This document shows positions 24,950 to 33,344 of a stretch of 64,000 nt of DNA, in pieces (positions within the stretch are counted from its first letter, which is position 1; each line of letters begins with the position of its first letter). The DNA is taken from contig JAGOLX010000008.1 of the NCBI GenBank assembly GCA_017993835.1, forward strand, positions 48,340 to 112,339, written 5' to 3'. The DNA is from Phycisphaerae bacterium. Its GTDB lineage: Bacteria > Planctomycetota > Phycisphaerae > Sedimentisphaerales > Anaerobacaceae. The position numbers and the translations under genes are program-made. The notes beneath the pieces were generated by a model, which was given only the letters and a program-made list of their open reading frames with translations, searched no databases and was not told where the DNA came from.

Positions 24950-26869
24950 TCAAAACGCCACATCCACCGCTTTCTCGGCTATTTTCTGCTTCGCTACCGC
25001 CAGGAACTGATCGGCGGAAACGGTCCGCGTCTCCTGGCTGCCGCGGATTCTCACGTTGACCATGTTCGCCTCGGCCTCCTTCGGCCCGACCACGAGCATG
25101 TAGGGGATCTTCTCACCGTGGGCTTTGGCGATCTTGGCCCCGATCTTCTCGTCGGACAGATCGGCACCGCAGCGGAGATCGGCTCCGCAGAGCCTCTCCT
25201 GGACCTTCGCGGCGTACTCGTTGCTCTTCTCGCTGATCGTCATGACGCGGACCTGCTCAGGAGACAGCCACAGCGGCAGCGCGCCCGCGTACTGCTCGAT
25301 CACGATCCCCATGAACCGCTCCAGCGAGCCCAGGACGGCCCGATGGATCATGACCGGGGTCTTTTCCGTGTTGTCCTCATCCACGTAGGTCAGCCCGAAC
25401 CGTTGCGGCATCGAGAAGTCGAGCTGGATCGTGCCGACCTGCCACGACCGGCCGATGCAGTCCTTGACGTGGAAATCGATCTTCGGGCCATAGAAGGCGC
25501 CGTCGCCCTCGTTGATCCGGAAGCTGATTTTCTTGTGGTCCAGGGCCGCCTTCAGGGCGCTGGTCGCGGTTTCCCAGATCTCGTCGGAGCCGATGTGCTT
25601 CTCGGGCTTGGTCGAGAGTTCGATCGCGAAATCGCTGAATCCGAAGGATTTGTACGTCTCGAAGATCAGGTCGATGACCCCGATGATCTCCGACTCGATT
25701 TGCGACGGCATGCAGTAGATATGCGCGTCGTCCTGGGTGAACTGGCGGACGCGGAACAGGCCGTGCAAGACGCCGCTGGCTTCGTGTCGATGCACCATGC
25801 CGAACTCGGCCACCCGAAGCGGAAGCTCGCGGTAGGAGTGCCGGGTCGTGTTGAACAGCAGGCAGCCGCCGGGGCAGTTCATCGGCTTGACCGCGTAGGT
25901 GATCTCATCGATCTTCGTGAAGTACATGTTCTGCTTGTAGTTGTCCCAGTGCCCGCTGCGATGCCAGAGCTCCTCGTTCAGGATGATCGGGGTGCGGACC
26001 TCCTTGTAGCCGTACTTGCGATTCATCTGCCGCATGAAGTCCAGCATCTCGTTCCAGACGAGCATCCCCTTCGGGTGCATGAAGGCGAACCCCGGCCCCA
26101 TCTCGCTGAAGCTGAACAGCTCGAGCTGCTTGCCCAGCACACGATGGTCCCGCTTCTTGGCCTCCTCCAAGCGGTTGAGGTGCTCGTCGAGGTCCTTCTT
26201 CGTGGGCCAGGAGGTGCCGTAGACGCGTTGGAGCATCTTCTGGGTGGCGTCGCCATGCCAGTATGCGCCGGCGACCGACATGATCTTGAAGCTGCCGATT
26301 CTGCCCGTGCTGGGCACGTGCGGCCCCCGGCACAGATCCTGGAAACCGTTGTCGCCGTGCGAGTAGAAACTGATGACCTGGCTGTCGACCCTCTGGATGT
26401 TGTCCGTCTTGTACCTGTCGCCCTGGAGCTTGTCCAGGGCCTCCTGACGCGACATCTCCCTGCGGGTGAACGGCTTGTCCGCCTGCACGATCTCCTGCAT
26501 CCGCGCCTCGATCCGCGAGAAATCGTCCGGCCGGATCGGCTCATCGAGATCGATGTCGTAATAGAACCCGTCTTGCACGGTCGGGCCGTAGACGAGTTTC
26601 GTCTGCGGCCAGAGGCTGCAGATGGCCTCTGCCATGACGTGAGCGCAACTGTGGCGCATCACCTCGACGCCTTCTTTGTCCTTTGGTGTGATGATCTGGA
26701 CGCGCGGACTACCCGCGATCGGCGTGTTCAAATCCACCAGCTTCCCATCGATCTTCGCAGCCACGGCGGCCTTGGCCAACCCCGGGCCGATCTTCTCGGC
26801 GACTTGCTTTGCCGTGGCGCCCTCGGCAACTTCGAGAGCACTGCCGTCCGGTAGTGTAATCCTTGCCAT
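24950..26869 (-). CDS. thrS: Threonine--tRNA ligase
   Basis: About 639 residues. Domains in order: TGS (about 1-60, ITLPDGSALEVAEG), the N2 editing domain with HxxxH at 73-77 (HSCAHVM), the class II catalytic core (about 240-530, motif 2 FRVRQFTQDDAHIYC, zinc-ligand region MNCPGG, motif 3 near GSLERFMGI) and the C-terminal anticodon-binding domain (about 535-639, VMTISEKSNEYA). It charges tRNA-Thr and edits Ser-tRNA-Thr. ATG 26869 is preceded by GGAAGG. A TTG four codons upstream is in frame but overlaps that site. It is the first gene of the translation cluster, with its own promoter. Confidence 0.97.
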   Translation of the reverse strand: MARITLPDGSALEVAEGATAKQVAEKIGPGLAKAAVAAKIDGKLVDLNTPIAGSPRVQIITPKDKEGVEVMRHSCAHVMAEAICSLWPQTKLVYGPTVQDGFYYDIDLDEPIRPDDFSRIEARMQEIVQADKPFTRREMSRQEALDKLQGDRYKTDNIQRVDSQVISFYSHGDNGFQDLCRGPHVPSTGRIGSFKIMSVAGAYWHGDATQKMLQRVYGTSWPTKKDLDEHLNRLEEAKKRDHRVLGKQLELFSFSEMGPGFAFMHPKGMLVWNEMLDFMRQMNRKYGYKEVRTPIILNEELWHRSGHWDNYKQNMYFTKIDEITYAVKPMNCPGGCLLFNTTRHSYRELPLRVAEFGMVHRHEASGVLHGLFRVRQFTQDDAHIYCMPSQIESEIIGVIDLIFETYKSFGFSDFAIELSTKPEKHIGSDEIWETATSALKAALDHKKISFRINEGDGAFYGPKIDFHVKDCIGRSWQVGTIQLDFSMPQRFGLTYVDEDNTEKTPVMIHRAVLGSLERFMGIVIEQYAGALPLWLSPEQVRVMTISEKSNEYAAKVQERLCGADLRCGADLSDEKIGAKIAKAHGEKIPYMLVVGPKEAEANMVNVRIRGSQETRTVSADQFLAVAKQKIAEKAVDVAF

Positions 26870-26908
26870 ACGTCCTTCCAAAAACTGCGTCAGTCTTACG
26901 CTTGTCCG

Positions 26909-26936
26909 AATATACTGGACCCGCCTCCAAAGTCAA
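26909..26936 (-). promoter_or_regulatory. Sigma70-type promoter of thrS
   Basis: Minus strand: -35 TTGACT, 16-base spacer, -10 TATATT, about 40 bases upstream of the thrS ATG. No T-box or obvious long leader structure is seen. Confidence 0.65.
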
Positions 26937-27102
26937 GTATCGTCCGAATCGCAGATCGATGCTACATTTCATGGAAGCCGCCGCTGCGGGCTCCAGGCAG
27001 GATCAGATGACGAACGAATACTCTAACCAGTTGTCTCCAAGGCACTTACGACGCCACAGCAACCGGGGACCACTGCGGGAGTCACTTTGTCCGCCTCGGC
27101 TA

Positions 27103-27131
27103 TTGTTATGGGACGGGTTTAATGGTATGAT
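27103..27131 (+). promoter_or_regulatory. Promoter of the FHA gene, extended -10
   Basis: -35 TTGTTA, 17-base spacer, -10 TATGAT, with TGG directly before the -10 (extended -10 TGn). It lies 46 bases before the FHA start codon. Confidence 0.65.
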
Positions 27132-27176
27132 ATAGAGGTTGGAGTGCGTGTGCATCGTACGCGTGAAGGGAAGCCA

Positions 27177-27728
27177 ATGAACGCAAATTTGGTGCTTCTC
27201 AGCGACAACGGATCGTACAAGACTTTCGCCCTGTCGAAACCGGTGACGGTTCTCGGCCGAAGGCATGACTGCAATCTGCGGATACCGCTGCCCGTGGTGT
27301 CGCGACGGCACTGTCAACTGACCCAGAACAGCGACTCGATCAAACTCCGCGATCTCGGCTCGCGCGGCGGCACCTTCATCAACGGCAAGAAAGTGGACGC
27401 GGAGAAGGATGTCCCCATCAAGCCGGGCGACTACCTCCGCATCGGCCCACTGACCTTCGTCTGCCAGATCGACGGCCAGCCCGCCAAGATCACACCGCCT
27501 GCCAAGGCCAAGAAGTCCGCCCCTCACGGAGCCAAGCCCAAGAGCCAAAAGCCTGCCGGTCCGTCCGCAGAGGAACTGGGCCAAGAACTCGACAAGGAAC
27601 TGGACGGAAAGGCAGTCGATGATCTGGATGAGAGGTTGAGCGACGAGTTGGACGACCTCGACGTGTCCGACAGCTTCATCAACCTCGATGATCTGGACGG
27701 CGACGCAGAGGACCTCAAGAACCCCTGA
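27177..27728 (+). CDS. FHA-domain protein with acidic tail
   Basis: About 183 residues. The N-terminal 100 residues are an FHA domain with the phosphothreonine-binding marks GRRH (27-30), VSRRH (41-45) and GGTFING (64-70). A Lys/Pro-rich linker (about 105-135) leads to a strongly acidic tail rich in Asp, Glu and Leu (about 136-183). FHA domains bind phosphothreonine peptides, usually from Ser/Thr kinases; none is encoded nearby. The tail may be a protein-interaction or localisation segment. The start at 27177 has GAAGGG upstream; an in-frame GTG 11 codons earlier lacks one. It is monocistronic and convergent with the next gene (18-base gap). Confidence 0.88.
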   Translation: MNANLVLLSDNGSYKTFALSKPVTVLGRRHDCNLRIPLPVVSRRHCQLTQNSDSIKLRDLGSRGGTFINGKKVDAEKDVPIKPGDYLRIGPLTFVCQIDGQPAKITPPAKAKKSAPHGAKPKSQKPAGPSAEELGQELDKELDGKAVDDLDERLSDELDDLDVSDSFINLDDLDGDAEDLKNP

Positions 27729-27746
27729 CCGATGCCGGTCGCTCAA

Positions 27747-28019
27747 TCATGGCACACCCCCCTTCCCCTTCTGGCGTCTCGCCCGTCCCAGAGCCTCGCG
27801 CCTCCGCAGGCACAGGATTCTGCGAATTGCACGTCGCGGCCGACTGGTCGGCTTGGCCGCGGTCCAGGCCCAGAGCCGATTCTCCAGGAGGATTCGCAGC
27901 CCCAGGAACTCCAGACCGATCAGGATCAGCCACGACCCCGGCGAGAACGGAGTGACCAGCGCCAGGAACCCCAGGACAATCAGAATCACGCCAACAATCG
28001 TCCGCGTGACCTTGTTCAT
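27747..28019 (-). CDS. Small PGPGW-like membrane protein
   Basis: 90 residues, with two hydrophobic segments (about 6-24 and 29-45) joined by TPFSPGSWL, which resembles the PGPGW signature of a family of small bacterial membrane proteins of unknown function. The C-terminal half is highly basic (RPRRAIRRILCLRRREALGRARRQKGKG) and should face the cytoplasm. Downstream of pepF on the same strand, 75 bases away. Confidence 0.7.
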   Translation of the reverse strand: MNKVTRTIVGVILIVLGFLALVTPFSPGSWLILIGLEFLGLRILLENRLWAWTAAKPTSRPRRAIRRILCLRRREALGRARRQKGKGGVP

Positions 28020-28094
28020 TCAATCCCCCTGGTCATGCTGTCGCCCCAGCCTTCGGCCTTGCGGATGCCACCGCCGCCGACCCCTTCCGCAGGA

Positions 28095-29978
28095 TCACTT
28101 GCGACGAGCCAGGGTTTCTTCGATCTGGTCCATGGTCCGGTTCATCACCGCCATGGTCTTCTGGAACGGCTCCGGCGTCGTCATGTCCACCCCGGCCTCC
28201 TTCAGGATCGCGATGGGATAATCCGAACCACCGGCCGAGATCAAACGCAGGTATCTCCTGGCCGCGTCCGCGTTTCCGCTGAGCGTCTCCTCGGCCAGAG
28301 CAGTTGCGGCGGTAAACGACGTCGAGTACTGGTAGACGTAGAAGTTGTAGTAGAAGTGCGGGATGTACGCCCACTCCACCGTGTACAGGTCGTCGACGAG
28401 ACAGACCCCTTTTTCGTGACCGTAGTAGTCGCGAACGATCTCGGCGTAGAGCTTCGTGAAAGCGTCGCCCGTGAGGGGCTCGCCCCGCTCGGCCGCCTCG
28501 TGCATCCTCAACTCGAACTCCGCGAACTGCGTCTGGCGAAACACCGTTCCGCGGATCTCGTCGAGGTGGCTCATCAGCAGGGACAGCCGGACCTCGTCGT
28601 TGTCAATCTCCCTGAGCATCTTGTGGATCAGCAGCGTCTCGTTGAACGTCGAGGCCACCTCCGCCACGAACGTCGCGTAGTTCGCCAGCGGGAACGGCTG
28701 GCTCTTGTTCGAGTAGTAGCTGTGCAGAGCATGGCCCATCTCGTGGGCCAGCGTGCTGACATCGTCGTACTGGCCGTTGAAGTTCAGCAGGACATACGGA
28801 TGCACGTCGTAGGCGCTGCCGTTGGAGTAGGCGCCGGACCGCTTGCCCGGCGTGGGATAGACGTCGATCCACCGCTGACTGAAGGCCGCCTGGGCCGCCT
28901 TGTGGTAGTCCTCGCCGAGCGGGCCGAGGCAATCGAGGTACAGGTCCCGACCCTGGTCGAACGTGTACTTCAGGTCGATCCCCTTGACCACCGGCGCGTA
29001 CAGGTCCGAGTACTTCAGCACATCCACGCCGAGCATCTGGCGACGGAGACGAAGATACCGATGGAACGTATCGAGATTGCCGCGGACGTTCCGAATCAGG
29101 CTGTGATAGACCTCGACCGGGATGTTGTTGCGGTCCAGGGCGAGGTGCAGGCACGACTCGTAGTTCCGCGACCGTGCGTAGAAGATGTGCGTCTGGAGGT
29201 GCGAGTAGAGCTGGACGCCGAAGGTCTGGCGGAACTGGTTGACCGCCGACCAGAACGCCTGGAACACTGCCTCGCGGTCCTGGCGATTGGTCGATGCCCG
29301 GTGCAGCGCGTAGCCGGACTTGTTCAGCGTCGCGACCGTCCCGTCGCTCAGCGTAATCTCGGGATAGGGCATCTCCGCGTTGCTGAAGACCGTGTAGGTC
29401 GAGCCGGGACCGTCGGCGATCTGCCCGGCGCGGGCGAGGATCTTCTCCTCCTGCTGGGAGAGGGTGTGCGGCTTGCCGCGAAGCACGTCGAGCAGGTACA
29501 TCCGATAGACCTTCAAGCCCAGCTCGGCGACCATGAACTTCTCGATGGTCTGGGCGTCCAGCGCCACCAGCTCGGGCTCGATGAACGACGCTCGCGTGCT
29601 GTACTCCGTCGCCAGTTGCTCGATCTGCTGCTTCATGGCCAGGTAGGTTGCATCTCGCGTGTCCTGGTCGGACTTCATGTGCGCGTAGCTGTTCAGACGC
29701 CCGAAGGTCTTGGCCATCTCGCTATTGAGCGTCAGGCACGCCAGCAACTGCGCAGGCGAATCGGTGAGCTTGCCCCTGTACTCCAAGACCTCGTCCAGTC
29801 GGCTCGCCAGGTCCATCTTCGCCTGCTTCCATGCGTCATCGGAGGGATACAGGTCTTCGAGTCTCCACTGATGCGCGGCGGGAAGATCCGCCCGCTGCTG
29901 CATCTGCCCCCGTCCCCCCACAGCCGCCCAGGAAATCACCATCATCATCAAACCACCCAACAACTCAAATCGTTTCAT
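28095..29978 (-). CDS. pepF: Exported oligoendopeptidase F (M3 family)
   Basis: 627 residues. An N-terminal signal peptide (hydrophobic about 7-20) precedes the full M3B fold. The zinc motif HEMGH is at 412-416 with the second ligand Glu in ATFVAEVASTFNE (about 440). PepF normally degrades peptides of about 7-17 residues in the cytoplasm; here the leader suggests action in the periplasm, perhaps to trim peptides for uptake. Length and C-terminal helices match the family. Neighbours are small membrane or lipoprotein genes and do not define a pathway. Confidence 0.92.
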   Translation of the reverse strand: MKRFELLGGLMMMVISWAAVGGRGQMQQRADLPAAHQWRLEDLYPSDDAWKQAKMDLASRLDEVLEYRGKLTDSPAQLLACLTLNSEMAKTFGRLNSYAHMKSDQDTRDATYLAMKQQIEQLATEYSTRASFIEPELVALDAQTIEKFMVAELGLKVYRMYLLDVLRGKPHTLSQQEEKILARAGQIADGPGSTYTVFSNAEMPYPEITLSDGTVATLNKSGYALHRASTNRQDREAVFQAFWSAVNQFRQTFGVQLYSHLQTHIFYARSRNYESCLHLALDRNNIPVEVYHSLIRNVRGNLDTFHRYLRLRRQMLGVDVLKYSDLYAPVVKGIDLKYTFDQGRDLYLDCLGPLGEDYHKAAQAAFSQRWIDVYPTPGKRSGAYSNGSAYDVHPYVLLNFNGQYDDVSTLAHEMGHALHSYYSNKSQPFPLANYATFVAEVASTFNETLLIHKMLREIDNDEVRLSLLMSHLDEIRGTVFRQTQFAEFELRMHEAAERGEPLTGDAFTKLYAEIVRDYYGHEKGVCLVDDLYTVEWAYIPHFYYNFYVYQYSTSFTAATALAEETLSGNADAARRYLRLISAGGSDYPIAILKEAGVDMTTPEPFQKTMAVMNRTMDQIEETLARRK

Positions 29979-30100
29979 GTCTATTCCTTATCAATGTTCG
30001 AGCCGCAGGCATGGTAAACGACCCATCCGCTGCCTGCAAGACCGTGCCCGCAGGCAATCCCAAGTCGTGAAGAAGACGTTGCGATGTGCACAAGGCTCGC

Positions 30101-30604
30101 TTAAGGGGTGCCGCCTGATGCCCCCTCCGGACGGAGATGCAACGCCGGCACGTCGATCTTGCGTTCTCCCTTTGATACGCAAGGCCGATCCTGCCATATC
30201 AGACTGTAGCCTTCTTCGAGCACGACGAAACCCTTGAGGTCGTGCAGCGACTTGCCGTGCAGGCGCAAGGCGAACAAATCGACAGGCAAGAGAACGGTGT
30301 CCACTGTAAAGGTCAGGGGAAAGTCAACAATCAGGAAAAGCGTGACGCAAGCCCAGTCCACCGCCGTGAGATCGTCATCACCTAGCGTCTCCATGGCGGA
30401 ATATACCCCCAGCTTCACCCCTGAGCAAGGAGGATCCTCGTGCCATTTCTCGCCACAACAGCACATGCCGCGAGAACCGAGCGCGAAGCATCCGGACAGA
30501 CACAACGTGGACACCACAGTCAGGGTCGTCGCCACAACCCGCACGAAGAAACCGGGAAGGCACGTCCGAATACCTGGCGGCTGGCTGCTCTGGAAAGGCG
30601 TCAA
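30101..30604 (-). CDS. YceK/YidQ-like lipoprotein
   Basis: 167 residues. A signal peptide with lipobox LSGC (Cys about 39) is followed by a Cys-rich patch (MCCCGEKW, PPC). Later the motif DFPLTFTVDTVLLPVDL appears, the family's characteristic hydrophobic segment (usually IDLPxSxxxDTxxLPxD). Family function is unknown; members are small outer-membrane or periplasmic lipoproteins. The chosen start at 30604 gives a long pre-lipobox stretch, so the true start may be one of the later in-frame codons. Confidence 0.75.
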   Translation of the reverse strand: MTPFQSSQPPGIRTCLPGFFVRVVATTLTVVSTLCLSGCFALGSRGMCCCGEKWHEDPPCSGVKLGVYSAMETLGDDDLTAVDWACVTLFLIVDFPLTFTVDTVLLPVDLFALRLHGKSLHDLKGFVVLEEGYSLIWQDRPCVSKGERKIDVPALHLRPEGASGGTP

Positions 30605-30856
30605 CAGGGCAGCCGTGCAGGCCGCCGTATGCTTGTTGCGGCTTTTATCTGTGTGCCGTGAGATTCGACGGCCTTGTCGCTAAACCGCCCTCCGCCATCC
30701 GTCGATAAAGGACACAGGTTCAAGGTGTGGCGTACACACCAATACCGATCTGGAGATGGCGTGTGGCGCACCTCAGGGTGATGACCGACAAGCAATGACG
30801 ACATAGCCCGAGTAGCTGCGGCCGAGAGGCTCGCGGTCGGGCGGGAGGAGCATATC

Positions 30857-31678
30857 ATAGTATTCGATGTCACACTCAAAGACTATCTCAAGGAAATCGA
30901 CGAGGCATCCCTGCTCACTGCCGCAGAGGAATACGAGTTTGGGAAGCGGATCGCGGAGGCGAACGACCCAGAGGCCCGCGAGAAGCTCGTGCGGAGCAAC
31001 CTGAGATTGGTTGTGAACATCGCGAAGAAGTACGGCGGACGGGGCATGAGCCTGGGCGACCTGATCGAGGAGGGCAACCTCGGCCTGATCAAGGCGGTCG
31101 ATTACTTCGACCCCGACCGCGGGACGCGATTCAGCACATACGCCGCCTGGTGGATCAAGCAGAGCATCAAGCGGGCCCTGCTGGAGAACATCCAGCCCGT
31201 GCACGTCCCGACGTACATGGTGGCGCTGATCAACCAGTGGCGCCACACGGCCTCCGAGGTCGAGGGCCGCGTCGGGAGGAAGCTGACGCTCGATGAGATG
31301 GCGGACCTGATGCACCTGCCCGTGCGAAAGGCCAAGGTAATCAACCGGATCGTCGAGGTCCTGGGCAGCACGAGCGAGAACCTGTGCTCGGACGACCAGG
31401 ACGACACCGTGGCCCTGGAATCGACGCTCGAAGACAACAACGCCGGCCTACCGGAGGATTGCCTGGTCGAGAGCGAGGAGAAGGCCAAGGCGGTCCGGCT
31501 ACTCGAAGAGCTGGACCCGCGAGAGGCCCAGGTGCTCCGCTTGCACTATGGCCTGGGCGAGAAGCGACCTCTCAGTCTCAAGGAGATCGGCAAGAAACTG
31601 GGCCTGACGCGGGAGCGAATCCGCCAGATCCGACGCGACGCGCTCACCAACCTGTACCAGGAGATGGAGGGCGAGTAG
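30857..31678 (+). CDS. Primary-type sigma-70 factor with non-standard start
   Basis: About 273 residues if begun at ATA 30857. Region 1.2 (LKDYLKEIDEASLLTAAEE), region 2 (NLRLVVNIAKKYGGRG, DLIEEGNLGLIKAVDYFDP, RFSTYAAWWIKQSIKRAL), region 3 and region 4 (LDPREAQVLRLHYGLGE, LSLKEIGKKLGLTRERIRQIRRDAL) are all present, so it should recognise -35/-10 promoters. No ATG, GTG or TTG exists in frame between the stop TGA at 30782 and GTG 30989; starting at that GTG would delete region 1.2. GGAGGAG at 30844-30850 sits directly before ATC 30854 and ATA 30857. Alternatives are a one-base assembly error, or a +1 shift from the short frame starting ATG 30781. Group (RpoD or RpoS-like) cannot be fixed. Confidence 0.85.
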   Translation: MVFDVTLKDYLKEIDEASLLTAAEEYEFGKRIAEANDPEAREKLVRSNLRLVVNIAKKYGGRGMSLGDLIEEGNLGLIKAVDYFDPDRGTRFSTYAAWWIKQSIKRALLENIQPVHVPTYMVALINQWRHTASEVEGRVGRKLTLDEMADLMHLPVRKAKVINRIVEVLGSTSENLCSDDQDDTVALESTLEDNNAGLPEDCLVESEEKAKAVRLLEELDPREAQVLRLHYGLGEKRPLSLKEIGKKLGLTRERIRQIRRDALTNLYQEMEGE

Positions 31679-31744
31679 GGCTGTGCGTGGCAAGACGCCG
31701 GGAGGGCCTCGACACCCTGTCGTCGGACGAATCGCGACGGCTCT

Positions 31745-32191
31745 TCACGCGACGGGCGCGTTTGGCTCGGTGACCGGCTCCGAAGCAGGACGACGGCCCG
31801 TCCTCAGACCCACGATCACAAGAAAGAGCCCGAGTGCACCCAGAGCGATTCCCATCAGGGGATTCGTCTCCGCCGCTCCGTTGAGGAAAGGGGCGGCCGG
31901 GAGGTACCGAACCGCGATGGTAGAACCCACAGCGGGGAGCGTCGTGGCGTTGTACACTTTCTTGCGATCCAGGTTGCCCGCGTAGTCCTTGCCGTTGACC
32001 GCGAACCGATAGCTGATCCGGTAGTTGTGGTCCATCTTGTCGGAAGTGTCGCTCACAATCTGCTTGACGTCCGTGACGGCGCCCTGGGTGAGAGTCCCCG
32101 CGACGCGGACCACGACCCCCCGCAGACCCAGGAACACCAGAAGAGCACCAACCCCGACCAACACAAGACGAGAGGACCCGCGTTTCTTCAC
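31745..32191 (-). CDS. DUF3592-type membrane protein
   Basis: About 148 residues. A hydrophobic segment near the N-terminus (about 8-30) and one near the C-terminus (about 110-130) enclose an extracytoplasmic beta-rich domain (ITDV-like opening AVTDVKQIVSD, ISYRFAVNGKDYAG, VGSTIAVRYLPAAP), the DUF3592 pattern. Function unknown. GTG 32191 has AAGGAG 5 bases upstream and overlaps the stop of the CYTH gene as GTGA, suggesting coupled translation. An in-frame GTG at 32197 is also possible. Confidence 0.75.
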   Translation of the reverse strand: MKKRGSSRLVLVGVGALLVFLGLRGVVVRVAGTLTQGAVTDVKQIVSDTSDKMDHNYRISYRFAVNGKDYAGNLDRKKVYNATTLPAVGSTIAVRYLPAAPFLNGAAETNPLMGIALGALGLFLVIVGLRTGRRPASEPVTEPNAPVA

Positions 32192-32727
32192 ATGCACTCC
32201 TTTCTTCGCTGCTCGATCATGTCAATGTAGGCCATCTGCAGGAGGTTGTCCTCAAGGATGCCGATCCTGTGCATCAACTGGCGGGCAATCGCGACTCCCT
32301 CCTGGGCGTCTTGTCCCTCGTCCAAGACGACCTCCAGCTCGACGAATTCGCCCAGGCCTTCCACGCGGTCCAGGTGTATCCTCGTTCGGCCGACGAGGTA
32401 GAGCGTCCGGCGCTTTCGGACGACGCCGCGAAGGCCCAAGGCCCGGGCCAGCGCCTCGCGGAGTCCGTCGGGATCGCTCGTTCGATGCACGACGTACTGA
32501 GACTCCTTTGGACCCGCGGCATCGGGGCGGTCGTAGGCGATCAGTTCGCCCTGCCTGGCATCGGCGAACCGCCGGAGTTTCAAACGACCGTGAAGGCAAT
32601 GAAAGAAGGCGTCCTCCTGCTCGAGGACGATGGGACCATCCTGAGCCAAAGGCGCCACGCGTTTCTCGACTGCGGTCAGATCGGCCACTCGGGCCTTGAT
32701 CTCCACGTTCCGACTCATCGGGGGCAT
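32188..32727 (-). CDS. CYTH-domain protein (class IV adenylate cyclase-like)
   Basis: About 179 residues. It opens MPPMSRNVEIKARV, the substrate-binding strand of the CYTH triphosphate tunnel, and continues with alternating charged strands (GRLKLRRF, ELIAYDRPD, RRTLYLVGRTRIHLDRVEGLGEFVELEVVL). Members hydrolyse or cyclise triphosphates in the cytoplasm; the closest type by opening motif is the CyaB/class IV adenylate cyclase group, but thiamine- or polyphosphate activity is not excluded. GGGAGAG lies 4 bases before ATG 32727; a second ATG three codons later is also possible. Confidence 0.8.
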   Translation of the reverse strand: MPPMSRNVEIKARVADLTAVEKRVAPLAQDGPIVLEQEDAFFHCLHGRLKLRRFADARQGELIAYDRPDAAGPKESQYVVHRTSDPDGLREALARALGLRGVVRKRRTLYLVGRTRIHLDRVEGLGEFVELEVVLDEGQDAQEGVAIARQLMHRIGILEDNLLQMAYIDMIEQRRKECM

Positions 32728-32749
32728 CCATCTCTCCCGGCTCGAACGG

Positions 32750-33232
32750 CTAACGCTGCGCCCTGCGACACAGGCGGTCAATATCCTTGGCTACGATCTC
32801 CGCGACGATTCGCTGGAGTTCGGGCAGATCCTCAGCAAGCTCCTCGTCCACAGAGGTCGTCGGCTCGCGCGACGCGGGCACGGCAACGGGTCCCTCCTGT
32901 AGCTGACCGGGCGAGCGTCGTCGTCTCGACGCGACCCGCCTCTGCTCGGCCAGGATATTCTCCGCCAAGTCGTACTTGGGTATCTCCCCGCCCGCGGCCG
33001 GGGAGAGTCCCATATCCGGGGCGGATGGGGAGCGGGCGAACGGCTTGGCCGCAGCATCCTGTTCCGCGTGGCTGTCGCTACCCCCTGGTTTCCGGACCGC
33101 TCGCTCCGACGGCCCACCCTCGGTCCCCTCGGCAGCCGTCGCCTCGGGTAGTCTGTCGAACGGCGGCATCACATCGGCCGCACGCAGTACCCTCGTGCGT
33201 TTGGGCCTTGTACTGTTGTCCTTCTCGTCCAC
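32750..33232 (-). CDS. Hypothetical protein, largely disordered
   Basis: About 160 residues from GTG 33232 (VDEKDNSTRPKRT). I do not recognise it. The first 80 residues are polar and low-complexity; a better-defined core IPKYDLAENILAEQRR with a run of arginines follows at about 83-105; the last 35 residues form an acidic helix (VDEELAEDLPELQRIVAEIV). GAGGAGG lies about 11 bases upstream. It precedes the CYTH gene by 22 bases, on the same strand. The frame could in part be a GC-driven shadow, but codon pattern and context favour a real gene. Confidence 0.5.
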   Translation of the reverse strand: MDEKDNSTRPKRTRVLRAADVMPPFDRLPEATAAEGTEGGPSERAVRKPGGSDSHAEQDAAAKPFARSPSAPDMGLSPAAGGEIPKYDLAENILAEQRRVASRRRRSPGQLQEGPVAVPASREPTTSVDEELAEDLPELQRIVAEIVAKDIDRLCRRAQR

Positions 33233-33344
33233 GATGAAACCAACCTCCTCTGAATACCCGCACGCGAACGCGGACGACCACAACTCTCTGCCGTTCGCGT
33301 GCCCTGGCATGATACCTTATGTCGCACGACTTCGCCAGAGATTC

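Noticed and set aside
27732-30017. A 761-codon plus-strand frame opposite pepF
   Set aside because: Shadow of pepF; composition is unlike a natural protein and no start signal is present.
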